From UBA6814 sp040753075 (GTDB lineage Bacteria > Desulfobacterota > Desulfovibrionia > Desulfovibrionales > Desulfovibrionaceae): DNA of 21,085 nucleotides. Below the pieces are notes generated by a model. It was not told the DNA's origin. It saw only the letters and a list, made by a program, of their open reading frames with translations, and ran no database searches. Below are positions 6,611 to 13,824 of the stretch, piece by piece; position 1 is the first letter of the stretch; each line of letters begins with the position of its first letter. Both the position numbers and the translations under genes were made by a program. The stretch spans positions 1-21,085 of the forward strand of contig JBFMHA010000065.1 in the NCBI GenBank assembly GCA_040753075.1. Direction: 5' to 3'.

Positions 6611-7381
6611 ATGAAAGGGAACAGGTTGTTCTCCCTGGTCGTTGCTGCTGCTGCTGCGGTCCTGCTCCTGGCCTTCCGCCCGGCCCTGGCCCAGGAAAAG
6701 GCGGCGTTGACCACCCTGGAATGGCCCCCCTACACCGGGGACGCCCTGGCGGACAAGGGCGCCAGCGCCAAGATCGCCCGGGCCGCCTTCGCGGCGGCCG
6801 GAGTCAACCTCTCGGTCCAGGTCTTTCCCTGGAACCGGGCCGTGCAGCTGGCCAAGACCTCCCCGGACTTCATCGGGTACTTTCCCGAATACCATTCCGC
6901 AGAGATCGCCGCGGACTTCATCTTTTCCGAGCGGATGGGCGACAGCCCGCTGGTGTTCATCGAGAACCCGGCCAAGCCGGTGGTCTGGAACGCCCTGGCC
7001 GACCTCAAGGGCGTGACCATCGGCACGGTCTCCGGCTACGTGAACACCGAGGAGTTCGACAAGATGGCCGCCGCGGGCCAGCTCGCCGTGGACCCGGCTT
7101 CGGACGACGAGACCAACATCCGCAAGGTGGCCGTCGGCCGCCTGGCCCTGGCGGTCATCGACGCCAACGTGTTCCGCTACCTGGTGGCCAACAAGCCGGA
7201 CCTGGGCAAGCTCAAGGACAAGGTCCAGGTCAACGCCAAGATCCTGGAGAACAAGGGCCTGTTCATCTGCTTCCGCAAGAACGCCCAGGGCGAGAAGCTG
7301 GCCAAGGCCTTCAAGGAGGGGCTGGCCAAGATCGACTACAAGAAGATGCAGGACGAGTACTTCGCCACTGTCCTGAAGTGA
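6611..7381 (+). CDS. periplasmic solute-binding protein (SBP_bac_3 type)
   Basis: A 256-residue secreted protein. The Sec signal peptide has a Lys/Arg n-region, a long Ala/Val/Leu core (residues 8-21) and a likely cut after RPALA-27 before QE. There is no lipobox. The mature part opens LTTLEWPPYTGDALADKG, the family-3 binding-protein start, followed by the RAAFAAAGV helix. Then come FPWNRAVQLAK and a second lobe with LKGVTIGTVSGYV (near 133-145) and the return segment VGRLALAVIDANVFRYLV. Such proteins deliver amino acids or other small charged solutes to ABC permeases, or act alone as sensors. No permease or ATPase is adjacent, so substrate and partner are unknown. A strong AAGGAGA ribosome site precedes the ATG. 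A downstream chemoreceptor on the opposite strand could be functionally linked, but this is speculation. Confidence 0.88.
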   Translation: MKGNRLFSLVVAAAAAVLLLAFRPALAQEKAALTTLEWPPYTGDALADKGASAKIARAAFAAAGVNLSVQVFPWNRAVQLAKTSPDFIGYFPEYHSAEIAADFIFSERMGDSPLVFIENPAKPVVWNALADLKGVTIGTVSGYVNTEEFDKMAAAGQLAVDPASDDETNIRKVAVGRLALAVIDANVFRYLVANKPDLGKLKDKVQVNAKILENKGLFICFRKNAQGEKLAKAFKEGLAKIDYKKMQDEYFATVLK

Positions 7382-7386
7382 CCCCG

Positions 7387-7404
7387 CCCTGCCCGGCGGC
7401 AGGG
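7387..7404. other. hairpin downstream of the solute-binding-protein gene
   Basis: A perfect 7-bp stem, CCCTGCC / GGCAGGG with a CGGC loop, starts 6 bp after the stop codon. No T-tract follows, so it may be a weak or Rho-assisted terminator or an mRNA 3' stabiliser. Confidence 0.4.
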
Positions 7405-7621
7405 AGGGCGAAGCGGACGGGCGGCCGGCGCCTCGGCCCGGGGGCGACTCCGGGGCGGGAGCGCGGGGCCGCCCGCTCGTTTTCCCCGGCGCGGGGCCGG
7501 CGCGTCCGGTGCTGGCCCCGGTGCTGCGTTTGCGAAGCGCCGTGCTCTGCCGGGCCAACCCAGCATGCCAGAATTGCAGCCTTTCTCCACAAAAACCAAA
7601 AGGCATGTTGTGGGCGCTCCG

Positions 7622-9349
7622 CTAGTCCTCCTCTTCCAACTCCTTGACCAGCTTCCGCAACTCGCCGGCGAGCGCGGTCAGGTCCGCCAGGGACCGTGAG
7701 GCCAGGGCCATGCCCTGGGCCGTGCTGGTGGTGATGGCGTTGACCGATTCGATGCTGCGGTTGATCTCCTCGCTGGCGGCGGACTGCTCCTCGGAGGCGA
7801 TGGCGATGGAGGCGACCTGGGTGTTGGTGGAGGCGACGAGCTCCTGGATCCGGACCAGGGCTTCGCCGGACTTGCCGGACAGCTCCGTGGCCCGGGACAC
7901 GGCCTGGGCCGAGGCCTCGGTGGTCTGCATGCTGGTCCGGGTCCCCTCCTGGATGGCCCGGATCGAGCTTTCCACCTCCTTGGTGGCGTTCATGGTCTTC
8001 TCCGCCAGCTTGCGCACCTCGTCGGCCACCACTGCGAAGCCGCGCCCCGCGTCCCCGGCCCGGGCCGCCTCGATGGCCGCGTTCAGGGCCAGGAGGTTGG
8101 TCTGGTCCGCGATGTCCGAAATGACGTTGAGGATCTGGCCGGTGTCCTGGGCCCGGGCCTCGAGCTGGCCCATGAACTCCCGCAGCTGCTGGGCCTGGCG
8201 GTTGACCTGCTCGATGGCGGACACGGTGTCGCGGACCACCTGGGCTCCGGCCAGGGCCTGGGTCTTGGCGTCCTCGGAGCGCTGGGCGGTCTCCGCGGCG
8301 TTCCTGGCCACCTCCAGCACGGTGGCGTTCATCTCGGCCATGGCCGTGGCGGTCTCGGCGATCCGCTTGGCCTGGGTGTCGGCCCCCTGGCTCACCTCCT
8401 CCACCTGGGTGGAGATCTCCCGGGAGGCCGAATTGATGCGCTCCACGATGCCTTCCAGGGTGGCGGCGGCCTGGGCCATGCCCTCCCGCTTGGCCCGCTG
8501 CGCCTCCTGCTCGGCCCGGCGGGCGGCCTCGGCCGCTTCCTGGGCCAGCCGGGTCTGCTCCTGGGCCTCGCGCTGGCGCTCGTGCAGCTCCTCCACCTGG
8601 GCGGAGAGGCGGCAGACCATGGTCTCCAGGGCCGCCTTCAGGCGCCAGAGCTCTCCCCGGAAACGGCCCTCGGCCATGACGCACCCCAGGTTGCCTTCCC
8701 CGACCTCGCTGGCGAAGGCTTCGAGCTTCTCCAGGGGCCGGATGAGATAGCGCCGGATCAGGAAGACCAGGGCCAGCACGATGAAGGCGTCGATGACCAC
8801 GGTCCGGACCAGGACGCCCAGGAGGGATGCGGCGAGCTGCTTCTCCATGAAGCGCCGGGTGACCAGGACCCGGACCGAGCCGATTTTCTCGGTGCGCAGG
8901 ATGTCCATGGCCTGGCTCACGTATTCCTGCTCCGGGGGGGTGCTGGCCTGCACCGGCTTCCAGTCCGGGTCGCGCATCAGGGACGCGAAGACGGTCTTGC
9001 CGTCGGCGTCGAGCGCCGCCACCCCCAGGATCAGGGGATTGTGCATCTCGCTGGCGATGATCTCCTCGGCCCGGGAGGTGTTCATGTCCCACAGGGGATT
9101 GACGAGGTTCGAGGCCAGGCGGGCGCAGACCGATTCCGCGGTGGCGGTGAGTTCGCGTCCCAGGGCGTTGCGCTGCTGGGTGTAGTCGACCCCGCCCATG
9201 GCGCCCAGGACCGCGGTCACCACCACCACGATGACCAGGGATATCCGCAGCTGCAGGCTGCGGCCTGCGGCCGAGGCGGAATCCCCGGCCTGCGGCCCGG
9301 ACGGGGCGGGAGCCGGCGACGCGCTGCCGAAACGCTGCTGCATGGCCAC
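7622..9349 (-). CDS. methyl-accepting chemotaxis protein
   Basis: A 575-residue transmembrane chemoreceptor. The cytoplasmic N-terminus is Pro/Ala/Ser rich (about 35 residues). Transmembrane helix 1 is near 36-54 (LRISLVIVVVVTAVLGAMGG), followed by a periplasmic sensor of about 120 residues and helix 2 near 176-198. HAMP is near 199-250, then a long coiled coil. The signalling tip is conserved at 406-450 (ILNVISDIADQTNLLALNAA, then AIEAARAGDAGRGFAVVADEV). It relays ligand binding to CheW/CheA. The C-terminus ends KELEEED, with no NWETF-like CheR tether. The sensor domain is not a type I can name. I chose GTG at 9349 because AGGAGG stands 7 nt upstream; ATG at 9343 is the alternative. The frame is open to 9523, but that extension lacks a ribosome site. 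Confidence 0.93.
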   Translation of the reverse strand: MAMQQRFGSASPAPAPSGPQAGDSASAAGRSLQLRISLVIVVVVTAVLGAMGGVDYTQQRNALGRELTATAESVCARLASNLVNPLWDMNTSRAEEIIASEMHNPLILGVAALDADGKTVFASLMRDPDWKPVQASTPPEQEYVSQAMDILRTEKIGSVRVLVTRRFMEKQLAASLLGVLVRTVVIDAFIVLALVFLIRRYLIRPLEKLEAFASEVGEGNLGCVMAEGRFRGELWRLKAALETMVCRLSAQVEELHERQREAQEQTRLAQEAAEAARRAEQEAQRAKREGMAQAAATLEGIVERINSASREISTQVEEVSQGADTQAKRIAETATAMAEMNATVLEVARNAAETAQRSEDAKTQALAGAQVVRDTVSAIEQVNRQAQQLREFMGQLEARAQDTGQILNVISDIADQTNLLALNAAIEAARAGDAGRGFAVVADEVRKLAEKTMNATKEVESSIRAIQEGTRTSMQTTEASAQAVSRATELSGKSGEALVRIQELVASTNTQVASIAIASEEQSAASEEINRSIESVNAITTSTAQGMALASRSLADLTALAGELRKLVKELEEED

Positions 9350-9625
9350 TGCGCTTCCTCCTGTGTTGCAGGAACGGGAGGCAACCGGGGCCGCCAAGGA
9401 TGCGCCCGCAGGAGAGAGCCGCTGCCGGTCGCCGGACAGCCTCTCCTCGCCGCAGGCCCCGGGCGATCCCGGAACTTCCCTGGGGTCAGGCCGTGTTCCG
9501 GAAAAGGGATGCTCCGGCAGCATACTCCGGACAGAGGAGCGTGCGCAACGAAAAACAGCGGAATGGGCGCCGTGCAGCCCGGGTCGCGCCCGGGGGGGGA
9601 GAGGCGGAAGGTCGGGATGCCCGGG
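9350..9625. other. intergenic region upstream of the chemoreceptor
   Basis: The 276 bp between the chemoreceptor start and the panD stop (both genes minus strand) must hold the chemoreceptor promoter. I see no clear sigma-70 or sigma-28 boxes. Open frames here show no ribosome site or recognisable domain. Confidence 0.4.
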
Positions 9626-9979
9626 CTACTGCCGGGGCAGCATGACGTTGCCCGGGCCGCAGATGACCACGCTCGGGATGTGCGTCCCGATCTCGTCGTC
9701 CCGCAGCAGGGCGTAGGCGCAGACGATGACCCGGTGGCCGGGCTCGGCCTTGCGCGCGGCCGCGCCGTTCAGGCAGACCTGGCCGGGCTCGCCCTCGATG
9801 GCGTAGGTGGTCAGGCGCTCGCCGTTGTCCACGTTGTACACGTCCACCTGCTCGAAGGGCGCGATGCCCGCGGCGGCCAGCAGTCCGGGGTCGATGGAGA
9901 TGGAGCCCACGTAGTCCGGGTCCGCGGCCGTGACCGTGGCCCGGTGGATCTTGGCTCGGAGAAAGGTGCGAAGCGGCAT
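9626..9979 (-). CDS. panD: aspartate 1-decarboxylase proenzyme
   Basis: A 117-residue protein matching PanD along its full length: MPLRTFLRAKIHRATVTAAD, then PDYVGSISIDPGLL. PanD self-cleaves between Gly24 and Ser25 in the YVGSI motif, turning Ser25 into the pyruvoyl cofactor. It then makes beta-alanine from L-aspartate for pantothenate and coenzyme A. The downstream landmarks FEQVDVYNVDNGERLTTYAI, CLNGAAARKAEPGHRVIVCAY and the C-terminal strand are all present. Family length is about 115-130 residues. No panB or panC is nearby. There is no AG-rich ribosome site. Instead TATGGG ends 6 nt before the ATG, with TCGACA 17 bp further up, suggesting a leaderless mRNA. The convergent/divergent neighbours are unrelated, so panD is a solitary unit. 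Confidence 0.96.
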   Translation of the reverse strand: MPLRTFLRAKIHRATVTAADPDYVGSISIDPGLLAAAGIAPFEQVDVYNVDNGERLTTYAIEGEPGQVCLNGAAARKAEPGHRVIVCAYALLRDDEIGTHIPSVVICGPGNVMLPRQ

Positions 9980-9985
9980 GCGCCG

Positions 9986-10014
9986 CCCATAGTCCAACCC
10001 GCCCCGAATGTCGA
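9986..10014 (-). promoter_or_regulatory. candidate leaderless promoter of panD
   Basis: On the minus strand TCGACA (10009-10014, 5/6 match to TTGACA) and TATGGG (9986-9991) are 17 bp apart. Only 6 nt separate the -10-like box from the ATG at 9979, so the predicted start coincides with the initiation codon. Confidence 0.5.
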
Positions 10015-10041
10015 GCGCCGCGAACGGGTTCGCCGCGGCGG

Positions 10042-10665
10042 TCAGGCCGGGAGGAGCCCCAGCAGGCGCAGGCCGTCCCGCGCGAGCAGGGCGGCGAAGG
10101 CCAGCAGCAGCGCGCCGAGCAGGCGCATGGTCCAGGCGTAGGCCGGACCGGCCAGCAGGCGGCGCGAGGCGCCGGACAGCACCGCCACCAGGAGCTTGGA
10201 CCCCACCAGGGCCGCGTAGAACAGGGCCAGGAACCCGGCCGCGGCCAGGGGGCTCTGCTCGTAGCCCTTGAGCATGGTGGGCGCGCCCACCGTGATCCAG
10301 AAGAGGTAGGGGTGGGGGGAGAGCAGGTTCACCGCCACGCCCTGGCGCAGGGAGCGCGGGGCCGCCGCGGCCGGGTCCAGCTCCAGGCGCGGGGCGGCCA
10401 GGCTGTCCAGCCCGAGCTTGGCCACGAAGGCCGCGCCGGCCAGGGACACCGCGGCGAGCATCTCGGCGTGGCCCTGCGCCTGGGAGAGCGCCAGCAGGCT
10501 CACGGCGATGATGGGCAGGTCGGTGAGGAGCGGGGACAGGGCCACCTTGGCCCCCTCGCCCATGCCGTGGCGCAGGGACTGGGCCACCACCAGGGCCAGG
10601 AGCGGCCCGGGCGACAGCCCCGCGGTCAGCCCCAGCACCGCGCCCGCGGCCAAGGTCTCGAACAT
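10042..10665 (-). CDS. LysE family amino-acid exporter-like membrane protein
   Basis: A 207-residue inner-membrane protein of the usual LysE/RhtB size, with about six hydrophobic segments. The N-terminus MFETLAAGAVLGLTAGLSPG followed by PLLALVVAQSLRHG carries the family G-x-x-x-G-x-x-P-G-P motif. The next landmarks, AKVALSPLLTDLPIIAVSLL and VNLLSPHPYLFWITVGAP, match the N-x-x-x-P-x-x-x-F-W region. LysE proteins export amino acids such as lysine, arginine, threonine or homoserine by proton exchange; the substrate cannot be read here. The start is ATG at 10665, with GGAGGGG upstream; the longer open frame to 10803 is unsupported. It lies 62 bp upstream of panD on the same strand, but panD appears to have its own promoter. 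Confidence 0.88.
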   Translation of the reverse strand: MFETLAAGAVLGLTAGLSPGPLLALVVAQSLRHGMGEGAKVALSPLLTDLPIIAVSLLALSQAQGHAEMLAAVSLAGAAFVAKLGLDSLAAPRLELDPAAAAPRSLRQGVAVNLLSPHPYLFWITVGAPTMLKGYEQSPLAAAGFLALFYAALVGSKLLVAVLSGASRRLLAGPAYAWTMRLLGALLLAFAALLARDGLRLLGLLPA

Positions 10666-10854
10666 TGCGCCCCTCCACGCGGAATTGCGGCCAGGCCGCG
10701 GGCCGCAGAGTGGCCCCGGCCGGCGGAAAAGGCAAGCTTCGGCGGCCGGGGCCGGTTCGGCCGGGAACAGCCGCGCCGTTTGCGGCGCTGGAGAGACCGC
10801 CAAGGGAGTGAGCCAGAGGCCGGCCCCCGCACCCTCCGCTTGCGCCGCAGGCCA

Positions 10855-10874
10855 TCCTGGGCCGGCCGGGCTTC
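10855..10874 (-). repeat. intergenic 20-mer, copy 1
   Basis: The minus strand here reads GAAGCCCGGCCGGCCCAGGA, an exact match to plus-strand 18798-18817. Both lie in non-coding gaps near hairpins, with moderate similarity continuing just outside the exact match. Confidence 0.6.
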
Positions 10875-10985
10875 ACCAGCCGCCAGCCAGGTCGACGCGG
10901 GGCTCGGCCCTTGAGTCCCTTGCCCCCCTGCTCGCACGGTCCCGCGACCGCCCGCTGCATGGCGGAGAAGCTGCTCTGCCTGCCG

Positions 10986-11004
10986 GGCCGGACCCTGTCC
11001 GGCC
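10986..11004. other. strong GC hairpin in the LysE-TetR gap
   Basis: A perfect 8-bp stem, GGCCGGAC / GTCCGGCC with a 3-nt CCT loop. There is no T-tract. The purpose is unknown; it may be part of a small RNA or an intergenic repeat. Confidence 0.4.
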
Positions 11005-11115
11005 GGCGGGGCGCGGACTCGGCTGCGCCGGGGGCAACGCGTCCCCGGCCCTGCCGCCGTTCCTGTCGCCGCCCCAGGCTTGACGCCGGAGAACGGGGGC
11101 GCTAGGAGGGTAAAA

Positions 11116-11144
11116 TGAACATGTTCAGTTTATGAACGTGTTCA
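11116..11144 (+). promoter_or_regulatory. paired palindromic operators upstream of the TetR gene
   Basis: TGAACATGTTCA (11116-11127) is a perfect 12-bp palindrome. TGAACGTGTTCA (11133-11144) repeats it with a single base change. Their centres are 17 bp apart, and the second ends 18 bp before the ATG at 11163. The first directly follows a TAAAAT -10-like box, and TTGACG lies at 11080-11085. Dual palindromes in the promoter region are typical TetR-family binding sites, so autoregulation by the adjacent gene is the natural inference. Confidence 0.8.
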
Positions 11145-11162
11145 CATCGCTAAGGAGGAGGC

Positions 11163-11756
11163 ATGCGCCAGCGTTCGATCCGCCAGGAGACCCGCCGCCT
11201 GATCCTGGACGCGGCGTGCGCCCTGTTCGAGGAAAAGGGGTTCCGCGAGACCACCGTGCGCGAACTGGCGGCCCGGGCCGGGGTGGGGCTGGGCACCATC
11301 TTCCAGCACTTCCCGGACAAGGCCGCGCTCCTGGCCGAAGCCTTTCTCGGCGACGTCGGCGCGGAGCTGGAGGTGGCCCTGGCCGGCATGCCGGAGCGGG
11401 ACATCCGGGCCCAGCTCGGGCACGTGGCGCGGGCCATGTACGGGTACTACGCCCGGCGGCCGGGCCTGTCCCGGGAGCTGGCGAGCCAGGTCTACGCCAC
11501 CCGCGGCACGGCCGGGGACCGGCTTCGCGCCCAGATGGACGACGGCCTGGAGCGGGCGGCGGGACTCTTCGCGGCGGCCAGGGCGCGGGGAGAGTTGCGG
11601 CCGGACGCCGACTGCCGCGCCGCGGCGCTGGCCGCCTGGTCCTATTACGTCGCCTGCCTGAACCTGGGCCTGTGGGAGCCCGAGCCGAACCTGGCCGCCT
11701 GGGCCGACCGCTTCGACAGCCTGCTGGGCCAACTCCTGGCCGGCATCGCGGCCTGA
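11163..11756 (+). CDS. TetR/AcrR family transcriptional regulator
   Basis: A 197-residue repressor-type protein. The N-terminal DNA-binding domain (about residues 8-56) contains RRLILDAACALFEEKGFRET and the helix-turn-helix TTVRELAARAGVGLGTIFQHFPDKAALLAEAF, here at residues 30-61, with the usual G-x-x-x-x-F-x-H-F-x-x-K pattern. The rest is an all-helical ligand-binding and dimerisation domain without an identifiable ligand. An excellent ribosome site (AAGGAGGAGG) precedes the ATG. Two near-identical palindromes just upstream are probable operators, so it likely controls itself. No other gene is transcribed from these sites: the next gene converges on it and the previous gene starts 500 bp away, so other targets must be elsewhere in the genome. 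Confidence 0.93.
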   Translation: MRQRSIRQETRRLILDAACALFEEKGFRETTVRELAARAGVGLGTIFQHFPDKAALLAEAFLGDVGAELEVALAGMPERDIRAQLGHVARAMYGYYARRPGLSRELASQVYATRGTAGDRLRAQMDDGLERAAGLFAAARARGELRPDADCRAAALAAWSYYVACLNLGLWEPEPNLAAWADRFDSLLGQLLAGIAA

Positions 11757-11812
11757 GTCCGGAAGGGAGCCCGCACGCCGCGCCTCGAGTCCGGCGCAGG
11801 CGGGGCCTGGTC

Positions 11813-12925
11813 CTAGGGCGCGGCCCGCATGCCGAACAGGGGGCGCAGCGCGCGCACCCGGGCGACGCCTGCGTGCAGGATCCCGATGCCGGCCAGGGAG
11901 AGGCCGGCCAGGAGAGTGAACTTGGCGGCCACGTTCAGGTCCCAGTCCTGCATGGCGTAGCCCAGTCCCACGATCACGGTCTGGTGGAGCACGTAGAAGG
12001 GCAGCACCGCGTCTCGGGCCCGGCCCAGCCAGGGAGTGGCGAATCCGAGATGCCGGCTGGCCAGGCCCAGCAGGGCGGCCAGCCAGTACCAGCAGGCGCA
12101 GGCGCGCGCCGCCGCAAGCGCCGCGTAGCCCTGGCCGGACTGGGCCAGGAGCAGCCAGGCCGTGGCCGCCAGGGCCAGGACCAGGGCCGGGCGGCGGGTC
12201 CGCACCAGGGCCTGGACGAGCCCCTGGTTTCCGGCCAGCGCGCAGCCCGTCAGGAAGACCGCCAGGTATGCGGCCGGGCTCCAGCCACCGAAGGCCCGGA
12301 TGCCGACGCCTTCGGGCCAGAGGTTCACCAGCAGCTCCACCCCGCACAGGGGGAGCGCCCAGAGCAGCGGGGCCCAGCCGCGGGCCAGGAGGGGAGGCCC
12401 GGCCCCGGGCGCGGTCCGGCGCAAAAGCGGCGCCAGGGGCAGGACGAGCAGCGAGAACAGGAAGAGCATCGCAAGGTACCACAGATGCAGGCCCATCCAG
12501 GCGAAGTTGCCGCCGAAGGCGTAGAGCCCGTCGAAATAGTGCGGGTAGAAGTCCAGGAAGGAGCCGTCGAACTGGCCGTGGCTTGAGCGCTCCACCCACA
12601 CCTGGAAGGGGATGGACGCCGCCAGGGTGGAGAAGGCGAAGGGCAGGAGCAGCCGCTGCGCCCGGTTGCGCAGGAACTCCCCTGCGCCGCGTCGGCGCAG
12701 GGAGAAGGATGCGCTCATGCCCGACAGGAGGAAGAACAGGGGCATGGCCCATTGCCCCACGAACTGCACGAACAGGGACAGGAGCGGGGACAGGACCGCG
12801 TTCTTCACGTGCCAGTCCTCGGCGTTGAAGTACCGTGCGCAGTGGAACAGGAACACTGCGGCCATGCCCAGGACGGTGAGCCAGTCGTTGGCGTGGCGGC
12901 GGTTGGGGGCGGTCGGGGTGTCCAT
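11813..12925 (-). CDS. acyltransferase-3 family membrane protein
   Basis: A 370-residue protein with about ten membrane helices. It starts MDTPTAPNRRHANDWLTVLG, then MAAVFLFHCARYF, the opening of acyltransferase-3 enzymes, in which the histidine (here His28) in the first helix is essential. Later landmarks are QWAMPLFFLLSGMSASFSLR, FLRNRAQRLLLPF, the loop containing DFYPHYFDGLYAFGG, LHLWYLAMLFLFSLL, and the C-terminal LPFYVLHQTVIVGLGY. Family members move acetyl, succinyl or other acyl groups onto sugars, lipids or glycans at the inner membrane. Many relatives read DWLR where this one has DWLT. The longer frame to 13699 overlaps another gene and is not used. TTGACA at 12974-12979 on the minus strand may be its -35 box; the ribosome site is weak. 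It converges with the TetR gene. Confidence 0.87.
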   Translation of the reverse strand: MDTPTAPNRRHANDWLTVLGMAAVFLFHCARYFNAEDWHVKNAVLSPLLSLFVQFVGQWAMPLFFLLSGMSASFSLRRRGAGEFLRNRAQRLLLPFAFSTLAASIPFQVWVERSSHGQFDGSFLDFYPHYFDGLYAFGGNFAWMGLHLWYLAMLFLFSLLVLPLAPLLRRTAPGAGPPLLARGWAPLLWALPLCGVELLVNLWPEGVGIRAFGGWSPAAYLAVFLTGCALAGNQGLVQALVRTRRPALVLALAATAWLLLAQSGQGYAALAAARACACWYWLAALLGLASRHLGFATPWLGRARDAVLPFYVLHQTVIVGLGYAMQDWDLNVAAKFTLLAGLSLAGIGILHAGVARVRALRPLFGMRAAP

Positions 12926-13153
12926 TGTCGCGCCTGCGGGGGATGTCCAGTCCCTGCCCGCAACAGGCCGGGATGTCAAAGGGAATCGAGGTGTTGGAGG
13001 GCGAGCGGCGCCGCGCTGCGCCGGCCTGGTCGGCCGGGTCATGCCGCGGGAAGCGGGGGCGATCCGAACGCGCCCGGAATCGGGATTGCGGAGCTCCGGG
13101 GCAGGGCCTATCCTCAAGGAAGGCGCGTGAACGCCACGATCATGGAGGTCGGC

Positions 13154-13618
13154 ATGCTGGACATCAGGGAGGCCGGGCAGGCGGTCAACGCCTTCCGGGA
13201 GTTGCTGGACCGGACCCCGGACGCGGCGGCGCACGTCCGCGTGGCCCCGGACGCCTGGACGCTGGCGGAGATCGTGGGCCACCTGATCGACTCCGCGGGC
13301 AACAACCATCAGCGGTTCGTCCGGCTGAGCTTCGGGAGCCTGGAGGGCTTTCCCGGGTACGAGGCGGAGCAGTGGGTCAGGGCGCAGGGGTACGACCGGT
13401 GCGATTTCCGGAAGCTGTGCGCGCTGTGGCTCGGATACAACGAACTGCTGCTCCACCTGGCCGGGACCCTGCCCCGGGACGCCATGGGCAACGCCTGGAG
13501 CGGTCCGGAAGGACCCGTGACCCTGGGGTTCCTCCTGGAGGACTACTACCGCCACCTCCGCCTGCACACGGAGCGCTACGACGCCCGCCTGCGCGAGGTC
13601 CTGGCCGGCCGTCGCTGA
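13154..13618 (+). CDS. DinB-like four-helix-bundle protein
   Basis: A 154-residue cytosolic protein. The core pattern is AWTLAEIVGHLIDSAGNNHQ (near 34-52) and later DYYRHLRLHTERYDARL (130-145). This places histidines at residues 43, 134 and 138 in the arrangement DinB/YfiT-like proteins use to bind a divalent metal. Some relatives are thiol-dependent S-transferases, but many have no known activity, so I give no reaction. Three starts are possible. ATG at 13154 has GGAGG 5 nt upstream and is preferred; GTG at 13127 has AAGGA 6 nt upstream; ATG at 13142 has none. The gene is divergent from the acyltransferase. A 107-bp dispersed repeat follows 5 bp after its stop. Confidence 0.8.
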   Translation: MLDIREAGQAVNAFRELLDRTPDAAAHVRVAPDAWTLAEIVGHLIDSAGNNHQRFVRLSFGSLEGFPGYEAEQWVRAQGYDRCDFRKLCALWLGYNELLLHLAGTLPRDAMGNAWSGPEGPVTLGFLLEDYYRHLRLHTERYDARLREVLAGRR

Positions 13619-13623
13619 ATAGC

Positions 13624-13730
13624 CCTTCCTGGAAGCGTTCAACCGCGGGCCGCCGCACGCGCGTTGCGCTCCCTGCCCGACGGGCTCGCCGTGCTCCACG
13701 GCCCGCCGTTCGGAGCGCCGTCACTGGCGC
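13624..13730 (-). repeat. 107-bp dispersed intergenic repeat, copy 1
   Basis: Read on the minus strand this matches plus-strand 18960-19066 over equal length. The first 48 nt, starting GCGCCAG and ending GAGCC, agree at about 39 positions without gaps. The far ends both read CCAGGAAGG. It fills most of the gap between the DinB-like and HD-GYP genes. Nothing identifies it as a known insertion element. Confidence 0.75.
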
Positions 13731-13824
13731 GAAGCAGCCTGCTTAGCAACTGCCTGGTGGGTCACTGTCCCGGGAATGGATCCCTCGCGGGGGCGGAAGG
13801 CGCGCCCGCGGCAAGGATGCGGCG

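Larger units (their letters stand above)
10666..11162. other. large GC-rich intergenic region with hairpins and a repeat
   Basis: About 500 bp between the divergent LysE and TetR genes. It holds two strong hairpins: 10773-10788 (GCGCCG, loop TTTG, CGGCGC) and 10986-11004 (GGCCGGAC, loop CCT, GTCCGGCC). It also holds a 20-mer shared in inverse orientation with 18798-18817, and near the TetR start the paired operators. Open frames on both strands lack ribosome sites and family signals, so I do not call a gene. Confidence 0.6.

Noticed and set aside
10626..10937. 103-codon minus-strand frame in the LysE-TetR gap
   Set aside because: Arg/Pro-rich, overlaps the LysE start and lacks initiation signals.
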